64,000 nucleotides of DNA from Actinoallomurus purpureus (GCF_024055795.1 NZ_JAMXMY010000032.1:29480-93479); one strand, 5' to 3'. Shown: positions 26,466 to 36,976, numbered from the stretch's first letter. Notes: generated by a model not told the origin, from the letters alone. Translations and numbers: made by a program.

Positions 26466-27000
26466 GTGTCCCCTCCTCCGCGCGGCTCCCCACTGAGCCC
26501 CGCAATTCGGTGGATGCCGGGGCATTGTGCGCGTGTGAGAGGTGGGGCGATCAAGAGCTGGGGATCAAGGATGCCGAATCGTGACAAATCGCGATCGTAT
26601 GCCTTAAATACGGACAAGACGAATCCACTCACGTTCGGTATTGAATGGTCACGACGGGCAGCGCTCACATTCCGGCGAGGCGCACCGAATGCTCGATTAC
26701 GGAATGCCTAATACTCCAGCCGCATTCAGTGATCGATGATGCGTTGCCGGCGTTGGTAGTGGCAGCGGCGGGCGCGGGTTTGGTGGCGGCGTCGCCAGTG
26801 TGACCAGTGGATCCGGTGGCCGGCGGGGTGCTGGGGCTGGTGGAGGTGAGGAGCTGCGGCTCCGGCCGACTGCGCGGTCCCAGCTGCGGTAAATACGTTG
26901 CGAGGTTCCTGGTACGGCGGGCATCCTGGGACGACCGAGCGGCGGCGAGCGCTGCCTGGACCTAAGGAGGGCTGACGGATGGCCATCACTGTGCTGCGGC
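26466..27000. other. Intergenic region, AT-richer
   Basis: This 535-bp divergent gap between the third aminopeptidase and the RIO kinase is AT-richer at about 26570-26760 than the surrounding genes. It should contain both promoters. No gene, strong hairpin or convincing operator was seen. Confidence 0.5.
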
Positions 27001-27963
27001 ATGTCCGCGTCAGTCCCACCTCACCGTTCAGGAGCACCTCCGTTGTCTCCCGAGTACGAACTCTCTGATACCTACTCCGACCTCGACTCCCGCTGGGCCG
27101 ATTTCACCAGCGACGAGTCCCAACCAGATCCGGCCGACGCGTACGTCTTCCAGTTCCACTCGATCGACGAGGAGCTGGGGCCGGATCAGCGGTGGACCAC
27201 CTGGCTGGACGTCGAGCGCGGCTCTCGCGGCCCGGAACCACGCCCCTCGTGGGTTGTGACGGAACAGGCTGCGATCGACACCGAGCTCGGCGTCCTCAAA
27301 ACCGGTAAGGAAGCGGACGTCTTCCTGCTCGAACGGGCCGTCGAAGCCATCGGCGACAACCCGGCGAAATCCTCGCTGCTGGCCGCGAAGCGGTACCGCA
27401 CCGAGGAACACCGGTCCTTCCACCGCAGTACGGCGTACGTCGAAGGCCGCCGTACCCGCAACAGCCGGGACAGCCGGGCGATGGCGAAGAAGACCGCGCA
27501 CGGGCGCAGTGTCGCGGCCGGCCAGTGGGCGTACGCCGAATGGGATGCCATCAACCGGCTCTGGAAGGCCGGCGTTCCGGTGCCGTACCCCGTGCAGTTG
27601 GACGGGACCGAGCTGCTGATGGAGTTCATCGACGACGGCGAGGGCGGTGCCGCGCCACGGCTCGCCCAGGTCCGGCCGCCGAAGGAACTGCTCGGTCAGT
27701 ACTTCGAGCAGCTCCGCGGCGGGATGCGTGAGCTGGCCCGCGCCGGGCTGGCGCACGGCGACCTGTCGCCGTACAACGTCCTCGCCCAGGGGGAGCGGAT
27801 CGTGATGATCGACCTCCCGCAGGTGGTCGACATCGTCGGCAACCCCAAGGGTATGGACTTCCTGATGCGCGACTGCCACAACATGGCCACCTGGTTCACC
27901 AACCGCGGCCTGGAGGTCGACGAGCAGGAACTGTTCGCCGATCTGCTCTCGATGGTGTTCTAG
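27001..27963 (+). CDS. RIO-type atypical serine/threonine kinase
   Basis: A protein of about 310-320 residues with RIO-kinase motifs: GKEADVFLLE for the nucleotide loop, AAKRYR with the ATP lysine, catalytic HGDLSPYNVL and metal-binding MIDLPQVVD. Bacterial RIO kinases are of unknown role. The start may be the ATG at 27001 or, better placed behind an AGGAG site, a TTG at 27043. It stands alone on the plus strand, convergent with ispG. Confidence 0.87.
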   Translation: MSASVPPHRSGAPPLSPEYELSDTYSDLDSRWADFTSDESQPDPADAYVFQFHSIDEELGPDQRWTTWLDVERGSRGPEPRPSWVVTEQAAIDTELGVLKTGKEADVFLLERAVEAIGDNPAKSSLLAAKRYRTEEHRSFHRSTAYVEGRRTRNSRDSRAMAKKTAHGRSVAAGQWAYAEWDAINRLWKAGVPVPYPVQLDGTELLMEFIDDGEGGAAPRLAQVRPPKELLGQYFEQLRGGMRELARAGLAHGDLSPYNVLAQGERIVMIDLPQVVDIVGNPKGMDFLMRDCHNMATWFTNRGLEVDEQELFADLLSMVF

Positions 27964-28060
27964 CTAAATCGGCTAAAACGCCGTAGATGCCGGTTCGGAT
28001 CGGTTCTTCGCCCAGCGAACGGAGGGCAGTGGCCTTAGGCGGAGGCCCCGGAAACGATGA

Positions 28061-28090
28061 CGGCCCCTCCGTGCCGGTACGGAGGGGCCG
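28061..28090 (-). terminator. Terminator hairpin after ispG
   Basis: A perfect 12-bp stem, CGGCCCCTCCGT / ACGGAGGGGCCG with a 6-nt loop, 22 nt beyond the ispG stop. It closes the dxr-M50-ispG operon and may serve the convergent RIO gene as well. Confidence 0.8.
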
Positions 28091-28111
28091 CGACGGGCTT
28101 CTGGGCGTGTG

Positions 28112-29269
28112 TCAGGAGACGGTGACGTCGGCTCCCGGGCCGTCGCCGGTGACGTCGATGCCCATCTCCTCGGCGATCCGGACGGCCTCCTCGATGAGGG
28201 TCTCGACGATCTGCGACTCGGGCACCGTCTTGACGACCTCGCCCTTCACGAAGATCTGCCCCTTGCCGTTGCCGGAGGCGACGCCGAGGTCGGCCTCGCG
28301 CGCCTCGCCCGGGCCGTTCACGACGCAGCCCATGACCGCGACCCGGAGCGGGACGGGGAAGTCCTTCAGCGCCGCCGTGACCTCGTCGGCCAGGGTGTAG
28401 ACGTCGACCTGGGCGCGGCCGCAGGACGGGCAGGAGACGATCTCCAGGCCGCGCTCGCGGAGGTTCAGCGACTCCAGGATCTGGATGCCGACCTTGACCT
28501 CCTCGACCGGCGGAGCCGACAGCGAGACCCGGATGGTGTCACCGATGCCCTCGGCCAGCAGCGCGCCGAACGCCACCGCCGACTTGATCGTGCCCTGGAA
28601 CGCCGGGCCGGCCTCGGTCACGCCGAGATGCAGCGGGTAGTCGCACCGCGCGGCGAGCTGGCGGTAGGCATTGATCATCACGACGGGGTCGTTGTGCTTG
28701 ACCGAGATCTTGATGTCGCGGAAGTCGTGCTCCTCGAACAGCGAGCACTCCCACAGCGCCGACTCCACGAGCGCCTCGGCGGTCGCCTTGCCGTACTTCT
28801 CCAGCAGGCGCTTGTCCAGCGACCCGGCGTTCACGCCGATGCGGATGGGGACGCCCGCGTCCTTGGCGGCGCGGGCGATCTCGCCGACCTTGTCGTCGAA
28901 CTTCTTGATGTTGCCCGGGTTCACCCGCACCGCCGCACAGCCCGCGTCGATCGCGGCGAAGACGTATTTGGGCTGGAAGTGGATGTCGGCGATCACCGGG
29001 ATCTGCGACTTGCGGGCGATCGCGGGCAGTGCGTCGGCGTCGTCCTGGGACGGCACCGCGACCCGTACGATCTGGCAGCCCGAGGCGGTCAGCTCGGCGA
29101 TCTGCTGCAGTGTCGCGTTCACGTCGGCGGTCAGGGTGGTGGTCATCGACTGGACCGACACCGGAGCGTCGCCGCCGACCGGCACCGACCCGACCATGAT
29201 CTGCCGCGACTTGCGGCGTGGAGCGAGCGGCCTGGGTTTGGCCTGCGGAATTCCAAGATCGACGCTCAT
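28112..29269 (-). CDS. ispG: 4-hydroxy-3-methylbut-2-enyl diphosphate synthase
   Basis: The enzyme converts MEcPP to HMBPP in the non-mevalonate isoprenoid pathway with a [4Fe-4S] cluster. The 385-residue product is of normal length for the short bacterial form. It has the N-terminal [19 protein letters not shown] and the cluster cysteines in SCPSCGR and [11 protein letters not shown] use the ATG at 29269. It is the third gene after dxr and the M50 protease. Confidence 0.96.
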   Translation of the reverse strand: MSVDLGIPQAKPRPLAPRRKSRQIMVGSVPVGGDAPVSVQSMTTTLTADVNATLQQIAELTASGCQIVRVAVPSQDDADALPAIARKSQIPVIADIHFQPKYVFAAIDAGCAAVRVNPGNIKKFDDKVGEIARAAKDAGVPIRIGVNAGSLDKRLLEKYGKATAEALVESALWECSLFEEHDFRDIKISVKHNDPVVMINAYRQLAARCDYPLHLGVTEAGPAFQGTIKSAVAFGALLAEGIGDTIRVSLSAPPVEEVKVGIQILESLNLRERGLEIVSCPSCGRAQVDVYTLADEVTAALKDFPVPLRVAVMGCVVNGPGEAREADLGVASGNGKGQIFVKGEVVKTVPESQIVETLIEEAVRIAEEMGIDVTGDGPGADVTVS

Positions 29270-29380
29270 CGGCAACGCGGCGTGGGGCTCAGGCCCGGTG
29301 CGCCGCGCCCTCCTTCCAGTGGGTTCTCGTCAGTCTTACCAAGACTAGGCAACCGGCGGGGATGCTGCACACGCGAGGGC

Positions 29381-30562
29381 TTACTGGGGAAGTTTGAGGG
29401 GATTTATTAGGTCGGCAAGGATCAGCAGAACCCCCAAGCCGACCAGCAAGACGACGAAGGCGTACGTCACGGGCATGAGCTTGGTCAGGTCGACCGGGCC
29501 CGGATCGGGCCGGCCGCGCCGGCGGAAGATCCACGCCTTGGTCCGTTCGTAGCAGACCACCGCCAGGTGACCGCCGTCCAGCGGCAGGAGCGGAATGAGG
29601 TTGAGCAGCCCGACGAAGAGATTGAGCGACGAGACCAGCAGCAGGAACGTGCCGAGCTTCATCCGCCAGGTGTCGCTCGAGGAGAACACCTGCCCCGAGA
29701 CCTGCGCTCCGCCCACCACGCTTCCGGCCTGGCCGCCGGGGGTGTTGGCCCGCTCGCGGGTGAACAGCTTCGGGATCGCCTTCGGGATGTCGACGACGAT
29801 GCCGCCGATGGCGACGGTCATCTGACCGGTGAAACGGCCCGCGAAGCGCACCGCCGCCACGGGGCCCAGCGTGCGGACGCGCGGTGCCGGTTCCACCCCG
29901 AGATAGCCGTGGCCGTCCAGCCGCCCGACCCGCACCGGCACGGTACGCCGGGCGCCGTTCCGCTCGACCACGACCGGCACGGTCGTACCCGGCCGGGCCT
30001 TCTGGATCAGGCCGGCCAGGCCGTTCCACTCGCGCACCGGCGTCCCGGCGAACGAGACGATGCGGTCGCGCGGCCGCAGGCCCGCCGCCGAGGCGGGCGA
30101 GACCGGATCGCGGGAGGTGCAGGTGCCGCCGCTCGCCGGTACGCACGGCGAGACGTGGCGTACGACCGTGGTGGCGTCCCCGCGGTCCGGGACGCCCACC
30201 GCCACCGCGAGGACGACCAGCAGCAGGAACGCCAGGACGATGTTGATCACCACGCCGGCCACGATGACGATCGCCCGCCGCAGCGCCGGCTGGCGGTAGA
30301 ACGCCCGTGGCTCGTCGGCGGGGGCGATCTTCTCCAGCGGGGTGTAGCCGACGATCTTCACGAAGCCGCCGAGCGGGATGCCCTTCACCCCGTACTCCGT
30401 CTCGACCCCGCGGCGCGACCACAGGGTCGGCCCGAAGCCCACGAAGAACTGTGTCGCCTTCATGCCGAAGCGCTTGGCCGTCACGAAATGCCCCGCCTCG
30501 TGCAGCACCACCGAGAGGAGCAGCGCGATGACGAAGGCCAGCGCTCCGAGCAGATAGGTCAC
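29381..30562 (-). CDS. M50 site-2 protease (RseP/Rip1 type)
   Basis: An intramembrane zinc protease of 393 residues that would cut membrane-bound anti-sigma or similar factors. The zinc site is VVLHEAGHF (H21, E22, H25) and the distal ligand motif [13 protein letters not shown] domain ([19 protein letters not shown]) sits between. The GTG at 30562 overlaps the dxr stop (GTGA). The dxr-protease-ispG order is standard in actinobacteria. Confidence 0.93.
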   Translation of the reverse strand: MTYLLGALAFVIALLLSVVLHEAGHFVTAKRFGMKATQFFVGFGPTLWSRRGVETEYGVKGIPLGGFVKIVGYTPLEKIAPADEPRAFYRQPALRRAIVIVAGVVINIVLAFLLLVVLAVAVGVPDRGDATTVVRHVSPCVPASGGTCTSRDPVSPASAAGLRPRDRIVSFAGTPVREWNGLAGLIQKARPGTTVPVVVERNGARRTVPVRVGRLDGHGYLGVEPAPRVRTLGPVAAVRFAGRFTGQMTVAIGGIVVDIPKAIPKLFTRERANTPGGQAGSVVGGAQVSGQVFSSSDTWRMKLGTFLLLVSSLNLFVGLLNLIPLLPLDGGHLAVVCYERTKAWIFRRRGRPDPGPVDLTKLMPVTYAFVVLLVGLGVLLILADLINPLKLPQ

Positions 30563-31800
30563 CCAGACGTCAGCTCCCGTGCCCGGGTCCGCGCCCACCG
30601 ATCGGCGGCGAGCACGTCGTCCACGGTGAGCCCGCCGCCGGGATCCTCCCTGGTCAGAGGGCCCGGACCGTCCATGTGCTCGGACACTACCCGCGCGACC
30701 GTGTCCACAATCGCCGGGAACGTTAGCCTTCCGGCGAGAAATGCGCCGACGCACTCTTCGTTCGCGCCGTTGTACACCGCGGGAGCCGTGCCCCCGGCCG
30801 CGCCGACCTCCCGGGCCAGCCGCACGGCGGGGAACGCCTCGTCGTCCAGCGGGAAGAACTCCCACGTGTGCGCCCGTGACCAGTCGAGGCCGGGCGCGGC
30901 GTCGGGCACCCGATCGGGCCACGCGAGGCCCAGGGCGATCGGAAGGCGCATGTCGGGCGGGCTCGCCTGGGCGATCGTCGACCCGTCGGCGAACTCCACC
31001 ATCGAGTGGACGATCGACTGCGGGTGCACCATCACCTCGATCCGGTCGAACGGCACGTCGAACAGCAGATGGGCCTCGATGACCTCCAGGCCCTTGTTGA
31101 CGAGCGTCGCGGAGTTGACCGTGACGAGCGGCCCCATGGCCCAGGTGGGGTGGGCGAGGGCCTGCTCGGGCGTGACGTCGGTCAGCTCGGCACGGGTGCG
31201 CCCCCGGAACGGGCCCCCGCTGGCGGTGACGACCAGCCGGTGCAGCTCGCCGCGGGCCCCGCCGCGCAGGCACTGGGCCAGCGCGGAGTGCTCGGAGTCG
31301 ACCGGCACGATCTGGCCCGGCTTGGCCCGGCGCTTGACGAGCGGGCCGCCGATGATGAGGGACTCCTTGTTCGCCAGGGCGAGCGTGCGCCCGGCGTCGA
31401 GCGCCGCCAGCGTGGAGCTCAGCCCCGCCGCGCCGTCCACGCCGTTGAGCACCACGTCGCACGGCCAGGCGGCGACCTCGGCGATGGTGCCCGGTCCGGC
31501 GAGGAGCCTGGGCAGGCGGTACGCCCCCGAGGAGTAGCCGCGCTTCTGGGCCTCGGCGTAGAGCGCGAGCTGGAGGTCCTCGGCCACCGACCCCCGGGCG
31601 ACGGCGACCACGTCGGGCCGCAGGTCGAGGACCTGGCGGGCGAGCAGGTCGACCCGGCCGCCTCCGGCGGCCAGTCCGGCCACCCGGAAGCGGTCGGGGT
31701 TGCGTCGGATCACGTCGATGGCCTGGGTGCCGATCGATCCGGTCGAACCGAGGATCACGACGTCTCTGCGGACGGCTGCGGACTTGTCGTCGGGCATCAC
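30559..31800 (-). CDS. dxr: 1-deoxy-D-xylulose 5-phosphate reductoisomerase
   Basis: The enzyme makes MEP, the first committed step of the non-mevalonate pathway. The 413-residue product has the NADPH motif [19 protein letters not shown], the metal/substrate segment [10 protein letters not shown], and YNGANEECV. The start is GTG at 31800 or the adjacent ATG at 31797. It is the first gene of the operon with the M50 protease and ispG. Confidence 0.96.
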   Translation of the reverse strand: MMPDDKSAAVRRDVVILGSTGSIGTQAIDVIRRNPDRFRVAGLAAGGGRVDLLARQVLDLRPDVVAVARGSVAEDLQLALYAEAQKRGYSSGAYRLPRLLAGPGTIAEVAAWPCDVVLNGVDGAAGLSSTLAALDAGRTLALANKESLIIGGPLVKRRAKPGQIVPVDSEHSALAQCLRGGARGELHRLVVTASGGPFRGRTRAELTDVTPEQALAHPTWAMGPLVTVNSATLVNKGLEVIEAHLLFDVPFDRIEVMVHPQSIVHSMVEFADGSTIAQASPPDMRLPIALGLAWPDRVPDAAPGLDWSRAHTWEFFPLDDEAFPAVRLAREVGAAGGTAPAVYNGANEECVGAFLAGRLTFPAIVDTVARVVSEHMDGPGPLTREDPGGGLTVDDVLAADRWARTRARELTSG

Positions 31801-32045
31801 GCCCCCATTGTCCCCTGCCCCGCGCCGCCCGGCGGGCCCATGCCCGCCGGGCGCCTTCCCCCGGCCGGACCGGGGCGACCTCCGGCCCGCCGCGACGGAT
31901 CTCGATGACCCGCGAACCGGGAGGCACCCCCCATATACCGATTTCTCTCCGTAGTCATGTGAACACGCTTCGCGCTAGGGTTCCGGCCAGCGTCTCACCA
32001 TCGCGGCCGCCTCCCCCGTGACGGCCGCAGAAGGGCACCAGGGTC

Positions 32046-33113
32046 ATGAAGAACTCCCCCCGCGTCGCGGCCGTGTCCGCACTGATCGGCGCGTTCCTGT
32101 CGCTTCCCCCATCGTCGGCGTCTCATGCCGATCCGGCGCATCCCGGTCGCAGAACGGGGATCTCCTCATCCGGCGGACCCGCCGTGCGCGGGCGGGAGAC
32201 GGCTCCCCGCCTCGGGCGCCGCGACGCGGCCGGCGGCCGCATCGGCCTGGGCATTCACCAGGTGTCGCCGGCCGTGCACCGGATGGCGGAGACCCGCACG
32301 GACCGGGAGCGGCTCGTACGGTGGTGGACGCCCGCGCGTATGCGCCGCGCGGACCCACTGGACGACCTCGTCGCCCTCCAGACGACTCGACGGCCCGTCC
32401 CGGGCGGCCTTCCGTCCGAGACGCCGGCGTCGTCGCCCTCCGCCGGAGCGGCCTGGACCTCCGGGGGCGGGGTCGCGCACACCACCGGGCGGGTCTTCTT
32501 CACGTACCAAGGGCACCCGGCGTCGTGTTCGGGCAACGCGGTCACCAGCGCGAACCAGAGCACGGTCATCACCGCGGGGCACTGCGTACGGCTCGACCGC
32601 GCCTGGCACACCGACTGGGTGTTCGTTCCCGGGTACCACGACGGCCAGGCGCCGTACGGGAAGTGGACCGCCATGCGGACGCTCACCACGGCACAGTGGG
32701 AGGCGCGCGAGGATCTCGACTACGACGTCGGCGTCGCCACCGTCGCCCCGCTGAACGGCCGCACGCTGACCAGCGTGGTCGGCGGTCAGGGCATCGCGTT
32801 CAACCAGCGACGCCACCGGCCGATGTACGCCTTCGGCTACCCCGCCGAGGCGCCGTACGACGGATCGAAGCTGGTCTACTGCAGCGGAACGGCCAAGGAA
32901 GACCCCGGCAAGACCCATGACCTCGGGCTGACCTGCGACATGACCGCCGGCTCCAGCGGCGGCCCCTGGTTCACCGGCTTCGACGACAGGACCGGTACCG
33001 GCACGCAGAACTCGCTCAACTCCTTCAAGTACAACGCGCTGCCGAACGAGATGTTCGGGCCGTACTTCGGCACCGCCGTGCAGGCCCTCTACGACAAAGC
33101 ACAGAACACCTGA
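32046..33113 (+). CDS. Secreted trypsin-like serine protease (1)
   Basis: A 355-residue S1-type protease with a Sec signal peptide (cleaved near SSASHA) and a long N-terminal propeptide. The catalytic triad is visible as His in TAGHCV, Asp in DYDVGVA and Ser in GSSGGPW. The next gene is a paralogue with the same layout. The ATG lies just after an AGGG-type site. Confidence 0.88.
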   Translation: MKNSPRVAAVSALIGAFLSLPPSSASHADPAHPGRRTGISSSGGPAVRGRETAPRLGRRDAAGGRIGLGIHQVSPAVHRMAETRTDRERLVRWWTPARMRRADPLDDLVALQTTRRPVPGGLPSETPASSPSAGAAWTSGGGVAHTTGRVFFTYQGHPASCSGNAVTSANQSTVITAGHCVRLDRAWHTDWVFVPGYHDGQAPYGKWTAMRTLTTAQWEAREDLDYDVGVATVAPLNGRTLTSVVGGQGIAFNQRRHRPMYAFGYPAEAPYDGSKLVYCSGTAKEDPGKTHDLGLTCDMTAGSSGGPWFTGFDDRTGTGTQNSLNSFKYNALPNEMFGPYFGTAVQALYDKAQNT

Positions 33114-33177
33114 TCGGGGGCACCGCTTTACGTCAAGTCACCGTGCGAACACCCAGGGTCCTGCACACTTTCGACTC

Positions 33178-34155
33178 ATGCCCACGCCCGCCCGCATCGC
33201 CTGCGCCGTGTCCGCCGTCGGGGCCCTCCTCGGCACGCCCGGCGCCGGGACGTCCCACCACGGGCCGGGCGTGGCGGGGGTGACCGACCATGCGATCGCC
33301 ACCAGGCGGTCGGCGATCCTGCGGTACTGGACCGTCCAGCGGATGCAGCGCGCCCTCACCCCTCCCGACCGGGTTCCGCACCGGTCTGAGGCCGTCCAGG
33401 CGCCGGAGGCACCACCGGCCTCGGCCGGCACCGACCTCCTCGCCCACGCGGCGGACCGGCACTCCGCCGAGAGCGACCCCGGCGCGCCCTGGATCTCTCT
33501 CGGCGCGGTGCGCGCCACCACCGGGAAGGTGTTCTTCACCATCAACGGCGGCGACTATGTGTGCTCGGCGGGCACGGTGACCGGCGCGAACCGCGACCTC
33601 GTGGTCACCGCCGGCCACTGTGTGCAGGACGCCGCCGGGGTCTGGGCCCGCAACTGGATCTACGTGCCCGGCTACGACCTGGGCCGCCGGCCGTACGGCG
33701 CGTTCACCGCCCGGCACCTGTTCGCGCCGAACGCGTGGTCGGTCAGGCACGACGAGAACCACGACGTCGCGATGGTGGCGCTGGCCACGGTCGGCGGGCG
33801 CCACGTCGCAGACGTGGTCGGCGCGCAGAACGTCGCCTTCGACCAGCCACGGGGCGCCGTCGTCTACGACTTCGGTTACCCGACGGGCGGCCACTACGAC
33901 GGCGAGCGGCTGACCTACTGCAGCGGCAGGACCTACCCGGACGCTCATCGGCTCACCCAGGACCAGGGACTGCGCTGCGACATGTCCGAAGGTGCCAGCG
34001 GGGGGCCGTGGCTGGCCCGTTTCAACGCCACGACGGGGACGGGCGTGGTCACCTCGGTCAACAGCTTCAAGTATTCCGATGACCCCGCGACGATGTACGG
34101 CCCCTATTTCGGGCCCGCCGTCCGCCGGGTCTACGAGGAGGCACAGCATGCGTGA
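33178..34155 (+). CDS. Secreted trypsin-like serine protease (2)
   Basis: A 325-residue paralogue of the upstream gene, 64 bp away. It has a signal peptide and a pro-region. The triad is His in TAGHCV, Asp in NHDVAM and Ser in GASGGPW; conserved flanks include FGYPTGGHYDG and MYGPYFGPAV. It probably arose by tandem duplication, with the propeptides diverging most. Confidence 0.87.
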   Translation: MPTPARIACAVSAVGALLGTPGAGTSHHGPGVAGVTDHAIATRRSAILRYWTVQRMQRALTPPDRVPHRSEAVQAPEAPPASAGTDLLAHAADRHSAESDPGAPWISLGAVRATTGKVFFTINGGDYVCSAGTVTGANRDLVVTAGHCVQDAAGVWARNWIYVPGYDLGRRPYGAFTARHLFAPNAWSVRHDENHDVAMVALATVGGRHVADVVGAQNVAFDQPRGAVVYDFGYPTGGHYDGERLTYCSGRTYPDAHRLTQDQGLRCDMSEGASGGPWLARFNATTGTGVVTSVNSFKYSDDPATMYGPYFGPAVRRVYEEAQHA

Positions 34156-34203
34156 ACGCGAATCCCCTTCACACGCGCGGCGCATTCTCTACTCTGACCC
34201 GGC

Positions 34204-34701
34204 ATGATCAACAGTCCCCGCGTGGAACTGGTCGAGACCTCCTTCGACGACCCGATCGTGACCGGCCTCCACGTCGAGCAGGCCGCCGAGCTGGCCGCCC
34301 GGTTCGGCGTCGCCGCCGACCGCCCCTCACCGGCCGAGCCGGGAATGGTCTTCCTCGTCGCCCGCGAGCGGGCGGCGCTGATCGGCTGCGCCGGCGTGCG
34401 CTGGATCAGCGCCACCGGGATCGATACGGGCGGGCCCTCCTCGGGTGGGCAGGGCGCCGAGGTGGGACACGTCTATGTCCGGCCGGAGTATCGGGGCCTC
34501 GGCGTCACCCGGCTGCTGCTGCGGGGGGCCGAGGATCTCGCCCGCCGACGCGGCTGCCGGATCGCCCGGCTGAAGGCCGCCGACCTGCGGGAGGCGGGTC
34601 TGTACGAGGCGAGTGGATACGTGCGCATCCCGCCCTTCGGGTCACACTCCGCTCGGAGCATCTGCTTCGAGAAGACGCTGCGAGCGGACACCCGCCGCTG
34701 A
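34204..34701 (+). CDS. GNAT-family N-acetyltransferase
   Basis: A 165-residue acetyltransferase with the acetyl-CoA motif VGHVYVRPEYRGLGVTRLLLRGAE and the C-terminal YEASGYVRIPPFG common to small-molecule acetylators. A TACTCT -10-like box ends 8 nt before the ATG and no ribosome site is seen, so it is probably leaderless. The substrate is unknown. Confidence 0.87.
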   Translation: MINSPRVELVETSFDDPIVTGLHVEQAAELAARFGVAADRPSPAEPGMVFLVARERAALIGCAGVRWISATGIDTGGPSSGGQGAEVGHVYVRPEYRGLGVTRLLLRGAEDLARRRGCRIARLKAADLREAGLYEASGYVRIPPFGSHSARSICFEKTLRADTRR

Positions 34702-34828
34702 CCTCGTCCGGTCGCCGTGACCGGCCGGCGGTCGCCTGCTCACCCGGATCAGCCGGTCACCCTGATCAGTTGGTCACCCGTCTCGACCGCCGCAGCCGGT
34801 CGGGGTCGAAGCACCCACCCCCGGCGGA

Positions 34829-35476
34829 TCACAGTCCTTCGGCGAGCGCCGCCCAGAACGCCGCCTCGTAGGCGTGCAGCATGCGGGCGGCGCGCAGGGC
34901 CTCCTGCGGGCTCTCACCGGCCGCCAGCCCCTGCTCGATGACGGCGGTCGCCTGCGCGGCGAAGCCGGGCGGCGGGGTGGCGAAGTACCGGAAGAAGGCG
35001 ACGGCCTCCTCGACGAGGCCGTACCGGGCCGTCAGGGCATCGGCCGCCCGGCCGCAGTAGGAGCCCCACTCTTCGAGGTTGGCCAGCATCGCGAGGGCGA
35101 GACCGCTGCGCGTACCGGACAGCGCGCTCCAGGCGAGGTACGCGGGGTACGCCTGGGCGAGGGGGCGCGGCTCGTACGCGCGAAGGTCCTCCTCCGTCCA
35201 GCCGAGGGCGGCGGCGAACGCCGGCAGCAGGCCGAGTGCCGTGCCCTCGCCACCCGCCAGCGCCAGAAGGAGATCACCTGACGGCGGATCCGGGAACCGG
35301 GCGGCGAACAGGGCGAAGCTGCGGCGGTCGCTGCGCACGATGTGCCACTGCTCCCCCGCCAGCCAGGTCAGCCGCTCGGGAGGCACCGCCGAGGCCTCCA
35401 GCAGATCGAGGAAGCGGTTGCCGCCCGGCGGGTTCTCCTCGCGGGCACGACGGACGAGGTCCTCGGCGACGGTCAT
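34829..35476 (-). CDS. TenA/heme-oxygenase-like fold protein
   Basis: A 215-residue mostly helical protein with LTWLAGEQWHIVRSDRRSFALFAARF and NLEEWGSYCGR, matching actinomycete proteins annotated as TenA-like transcriptional regulators. The TenA catalytic cysteine cannot be placed with confidence, so thiaminase activity is not claimed. It is a single gene on the minus strand. Confidence 0.6.
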   Translation of the reverse strand: MTVAEDLVRRAREENPPGGNRFLDLLEASAVPPERLTWLAGEQWHIVRSDRRSFALFAARFPDPPSGDLLLALAGGEGTALGLLPAFAAALGWTEEDLRAYEPRPLAQAYPAYLAWSALSGTRSGLALAMLANLEEWGSYCGRAADALTARYGLVEEAVAFFRYFATPPPGFAAQATAVIEQGLAAGESPQEALRAARMLHAYEAAFWAALAEGL

Positions 35477-35573
35477 GTTCCCAGGCCAGCACCCGGCGGC
35501 ACCCGCGTCAATCGCGACGCGCGAACCGGTCCCGACCGCGAACGGCCGTCGGCCTCGGCCCCTGGAGCCCGGG

Positions 35574-36281
35574 TCACTCGACAGGCCGCTCCTCGGCGGG
35601 CCGGCCCTCCGTGAGCTCGTCCTCGGCAGGCCGTACGGGATGCCGTCCGTCGAGACCGAGACGCTCGCGGATCTCCCGCTGCACGGTGTCCGGGTCGCGG
35701 CGGGCGTCGGCGGTGAAGACGAACTCCTTGCGCCGGAACAGCTCCAACACCGGGTCGATCTTCCCGTGGTAGTCGTGCAGGCGGGCCGCGAGTGCCTCGG
35801 GGGTGTCGTCCTCGCGGGTGACCAGCTCGCCGCCGCAGACGTCGCACCGGTCGGGTCGTTTCGGCCGGTCCTCGATGAGGTTGTAGTCCATGCCGCACAC
35901 CGAGCAGAGCCGCCGCGCGAGGACTCGGCGGCGGACCTCCGAGTCCGGCAGATCGAGAAGGATGACGCCGTCGATGTCGTAGCTCTCCAGGAAGAACTCG
36001 GCCTGACGGCGGTTGCGCGGGAATCCGTCGATGATGAAACCGTAGTTCCAGTCGTGCTGGTCCAGACGGTCGCGCACGATCCGTTCGACCAGGTCGTCTC
36101 CGACGAGCTGGCCGGCCGCCATCACCCGGCGGACCTGAGCGCCGATCTTGGTGTGGTTCTTGACGTGCCACCGGAAGATGTCGCCGACGCTGATCTGCAC
36201 CAGATCGAACTCGCGCGCCAGCATGGCGCTCTGGGTGCTCTTGCCGCTTCCCGGCACTCCCATGATCACGTACTTTCGCAC
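35574..36281 (-). CDS. Adenylate kinase-like protein with zinc lid
   Basis: A 235-residue nucleoside monophosphate kinase with P-loop GVPGSGKST, AMP-site segments GDIFRWHV and DGFPRN, and a zinc-type lid: CSVCG and CDVCGG. Unlike housekeeping adk it is far from ribosomal genes, so it is probably a second copy or a related kinase. The GTG at 36281 gives the family N-terminus MRKYVIMG; an earlier GTG at 36305 is possible. Confidence 0.85.
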   Translation of the reverse strand: MRKYVIMGVPGSGKSTQSAMLAREFDLVQISVGDIFRWHVKNHTKIGAQVRRVMAAGQLVGDDLVERIVRDRLDQHDWNYGFIIDGFPRNRRQAEFFLESYDIDGVILLDLPDSEVRRRVLARRLCSVCGMDYNLIEDRPKRPDRCDVCGGELVTREDDTPEALAARLHDYHGKIDPVLELFRRKEFVFTADARRDPDTVQREIRERLGLDGRHPVRPAEDELTEGRPAEERPVE

Positions 36282-36612
36282 CGTCAGCAGAATGGCACAG
36301 CGCACGCTCCGCTGTCAGCCCGGATGGAGATTGCCACGCCGAACCGGCGGACGCGCTGCCACCCTGCTCCCGGAACCCGTCTCGGGAGCTCACCGGCGAA
36401 CCGGTCGCACCGCCGCACCTTCCGGCCGGCTTTCCGGTCGTCTTTCATGACGGTTGAGTGCCTGACCAGAACTGAGCGCTAATCCCGGAGAATCGTATGC
36501 GCCCGGCAATTCTCCGAGGTTTTGCCCTGCCTTGTGGTTTCACACACTGATGCCTCACCGGCCCACCGATAGAAATGGAGGCCGAACGGAGCCGAGAAGT
36601 TGGGGGGACGTC
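36282..36612. other. Intergenic region with an inverted repeat
   Basis: This 331-bp gap holds the divergent promoters of the adk-like and zinc-protein genes. CGGAGAAT / ATTCTCCG (36486-36516, 15-nt loop) forms an 8-bp inverted repeat, possibly an operator or weak terminator. Nothing else was recognised. Confidence 0.5.
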
Positions 36613-36831
36613 ATGGCCCGTTCCACACCGACATTCGATCCGGAGGGTCTCACCATCGAGCAGCGCTGGGGCGAGGCATGTGTGGTCTGCCACAAGAGGT
36701 GGCCCCGACCGCGCGTCCACGTCGGGCGACTGCCGGACGACTCTCGCGTGTTCGCCTGCGACGACTGCGCCCCAGCACTGTGTATTCCGGTTCAGCAGAC
36801 CCGGGGCCGGCGCGCGAAGATCAGGGCCTAA
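36613..36831 (+). CDS. Small zinc-ribbon protein
   Basis: A 72-residue basic protein with two CxxC knuckles, CVVCHKRW and FACDDCAPAL, likely binding one zinc ion. It is otherwise unknown. The ATG at 36613 has GGGGGG upstream; earlier starts would add an unconserved tail. Two strong hairpins follow. Confidence 0.7.
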   Translation: MARSTPTFDPEGLTIEQRWGEACVVCHKRWPRPRVHVGRLPDDSRVFACDDCAPALCIPVQQTRGRRAKIRA

Positions 36832-36842
36832 CCGGAAAAGGA

Positions 36843-36873
36843 GCGTCCCGGGTCCGGGGGGAGCCCGGGACGC
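36843..36873 (+). terminator. Terminator hairpin after zinc-ribbon gene
   Basis: A 10-bp stem GCGTCCCGGG / CCCGGGACGC with a G-rich loop, starting 12 nt after the stop codon. Confidence 0.75.
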
Positions 36874-36881
36874 CCGATGAG

Positions 36882-36918
36882 AGACGCGCGCTCGGCGGGG
36901 GCGGCCGAGCGCGCGTCT
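36882..36918. terminator. Second, stronger hairpin, probably bidirectional
   Basis: A perfect 15-bp stem AGACGCGCGCTCGGC / GCCGAGCGCGCGTCT with a 7-nt loop. It lies between the zinc-ribbon gene and the convergent solute-binding gene and may terminate both. Confidence 0.75.
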
Positions 36919-36976
36919 TCTCGCCAGGCCCCCGTTCGCGGCGAAAAGGACGCCGGGTGTTCTCGCGGACCCGGGC

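Noticed and set aside
23175..26711. Plus-strand open frame of over 1100 codons across aminopeptidases 2 and 3
   Set aside because: Composition is Arg/Gly/Val-rich without domains and mirrors the minus-strand peptidase genes.
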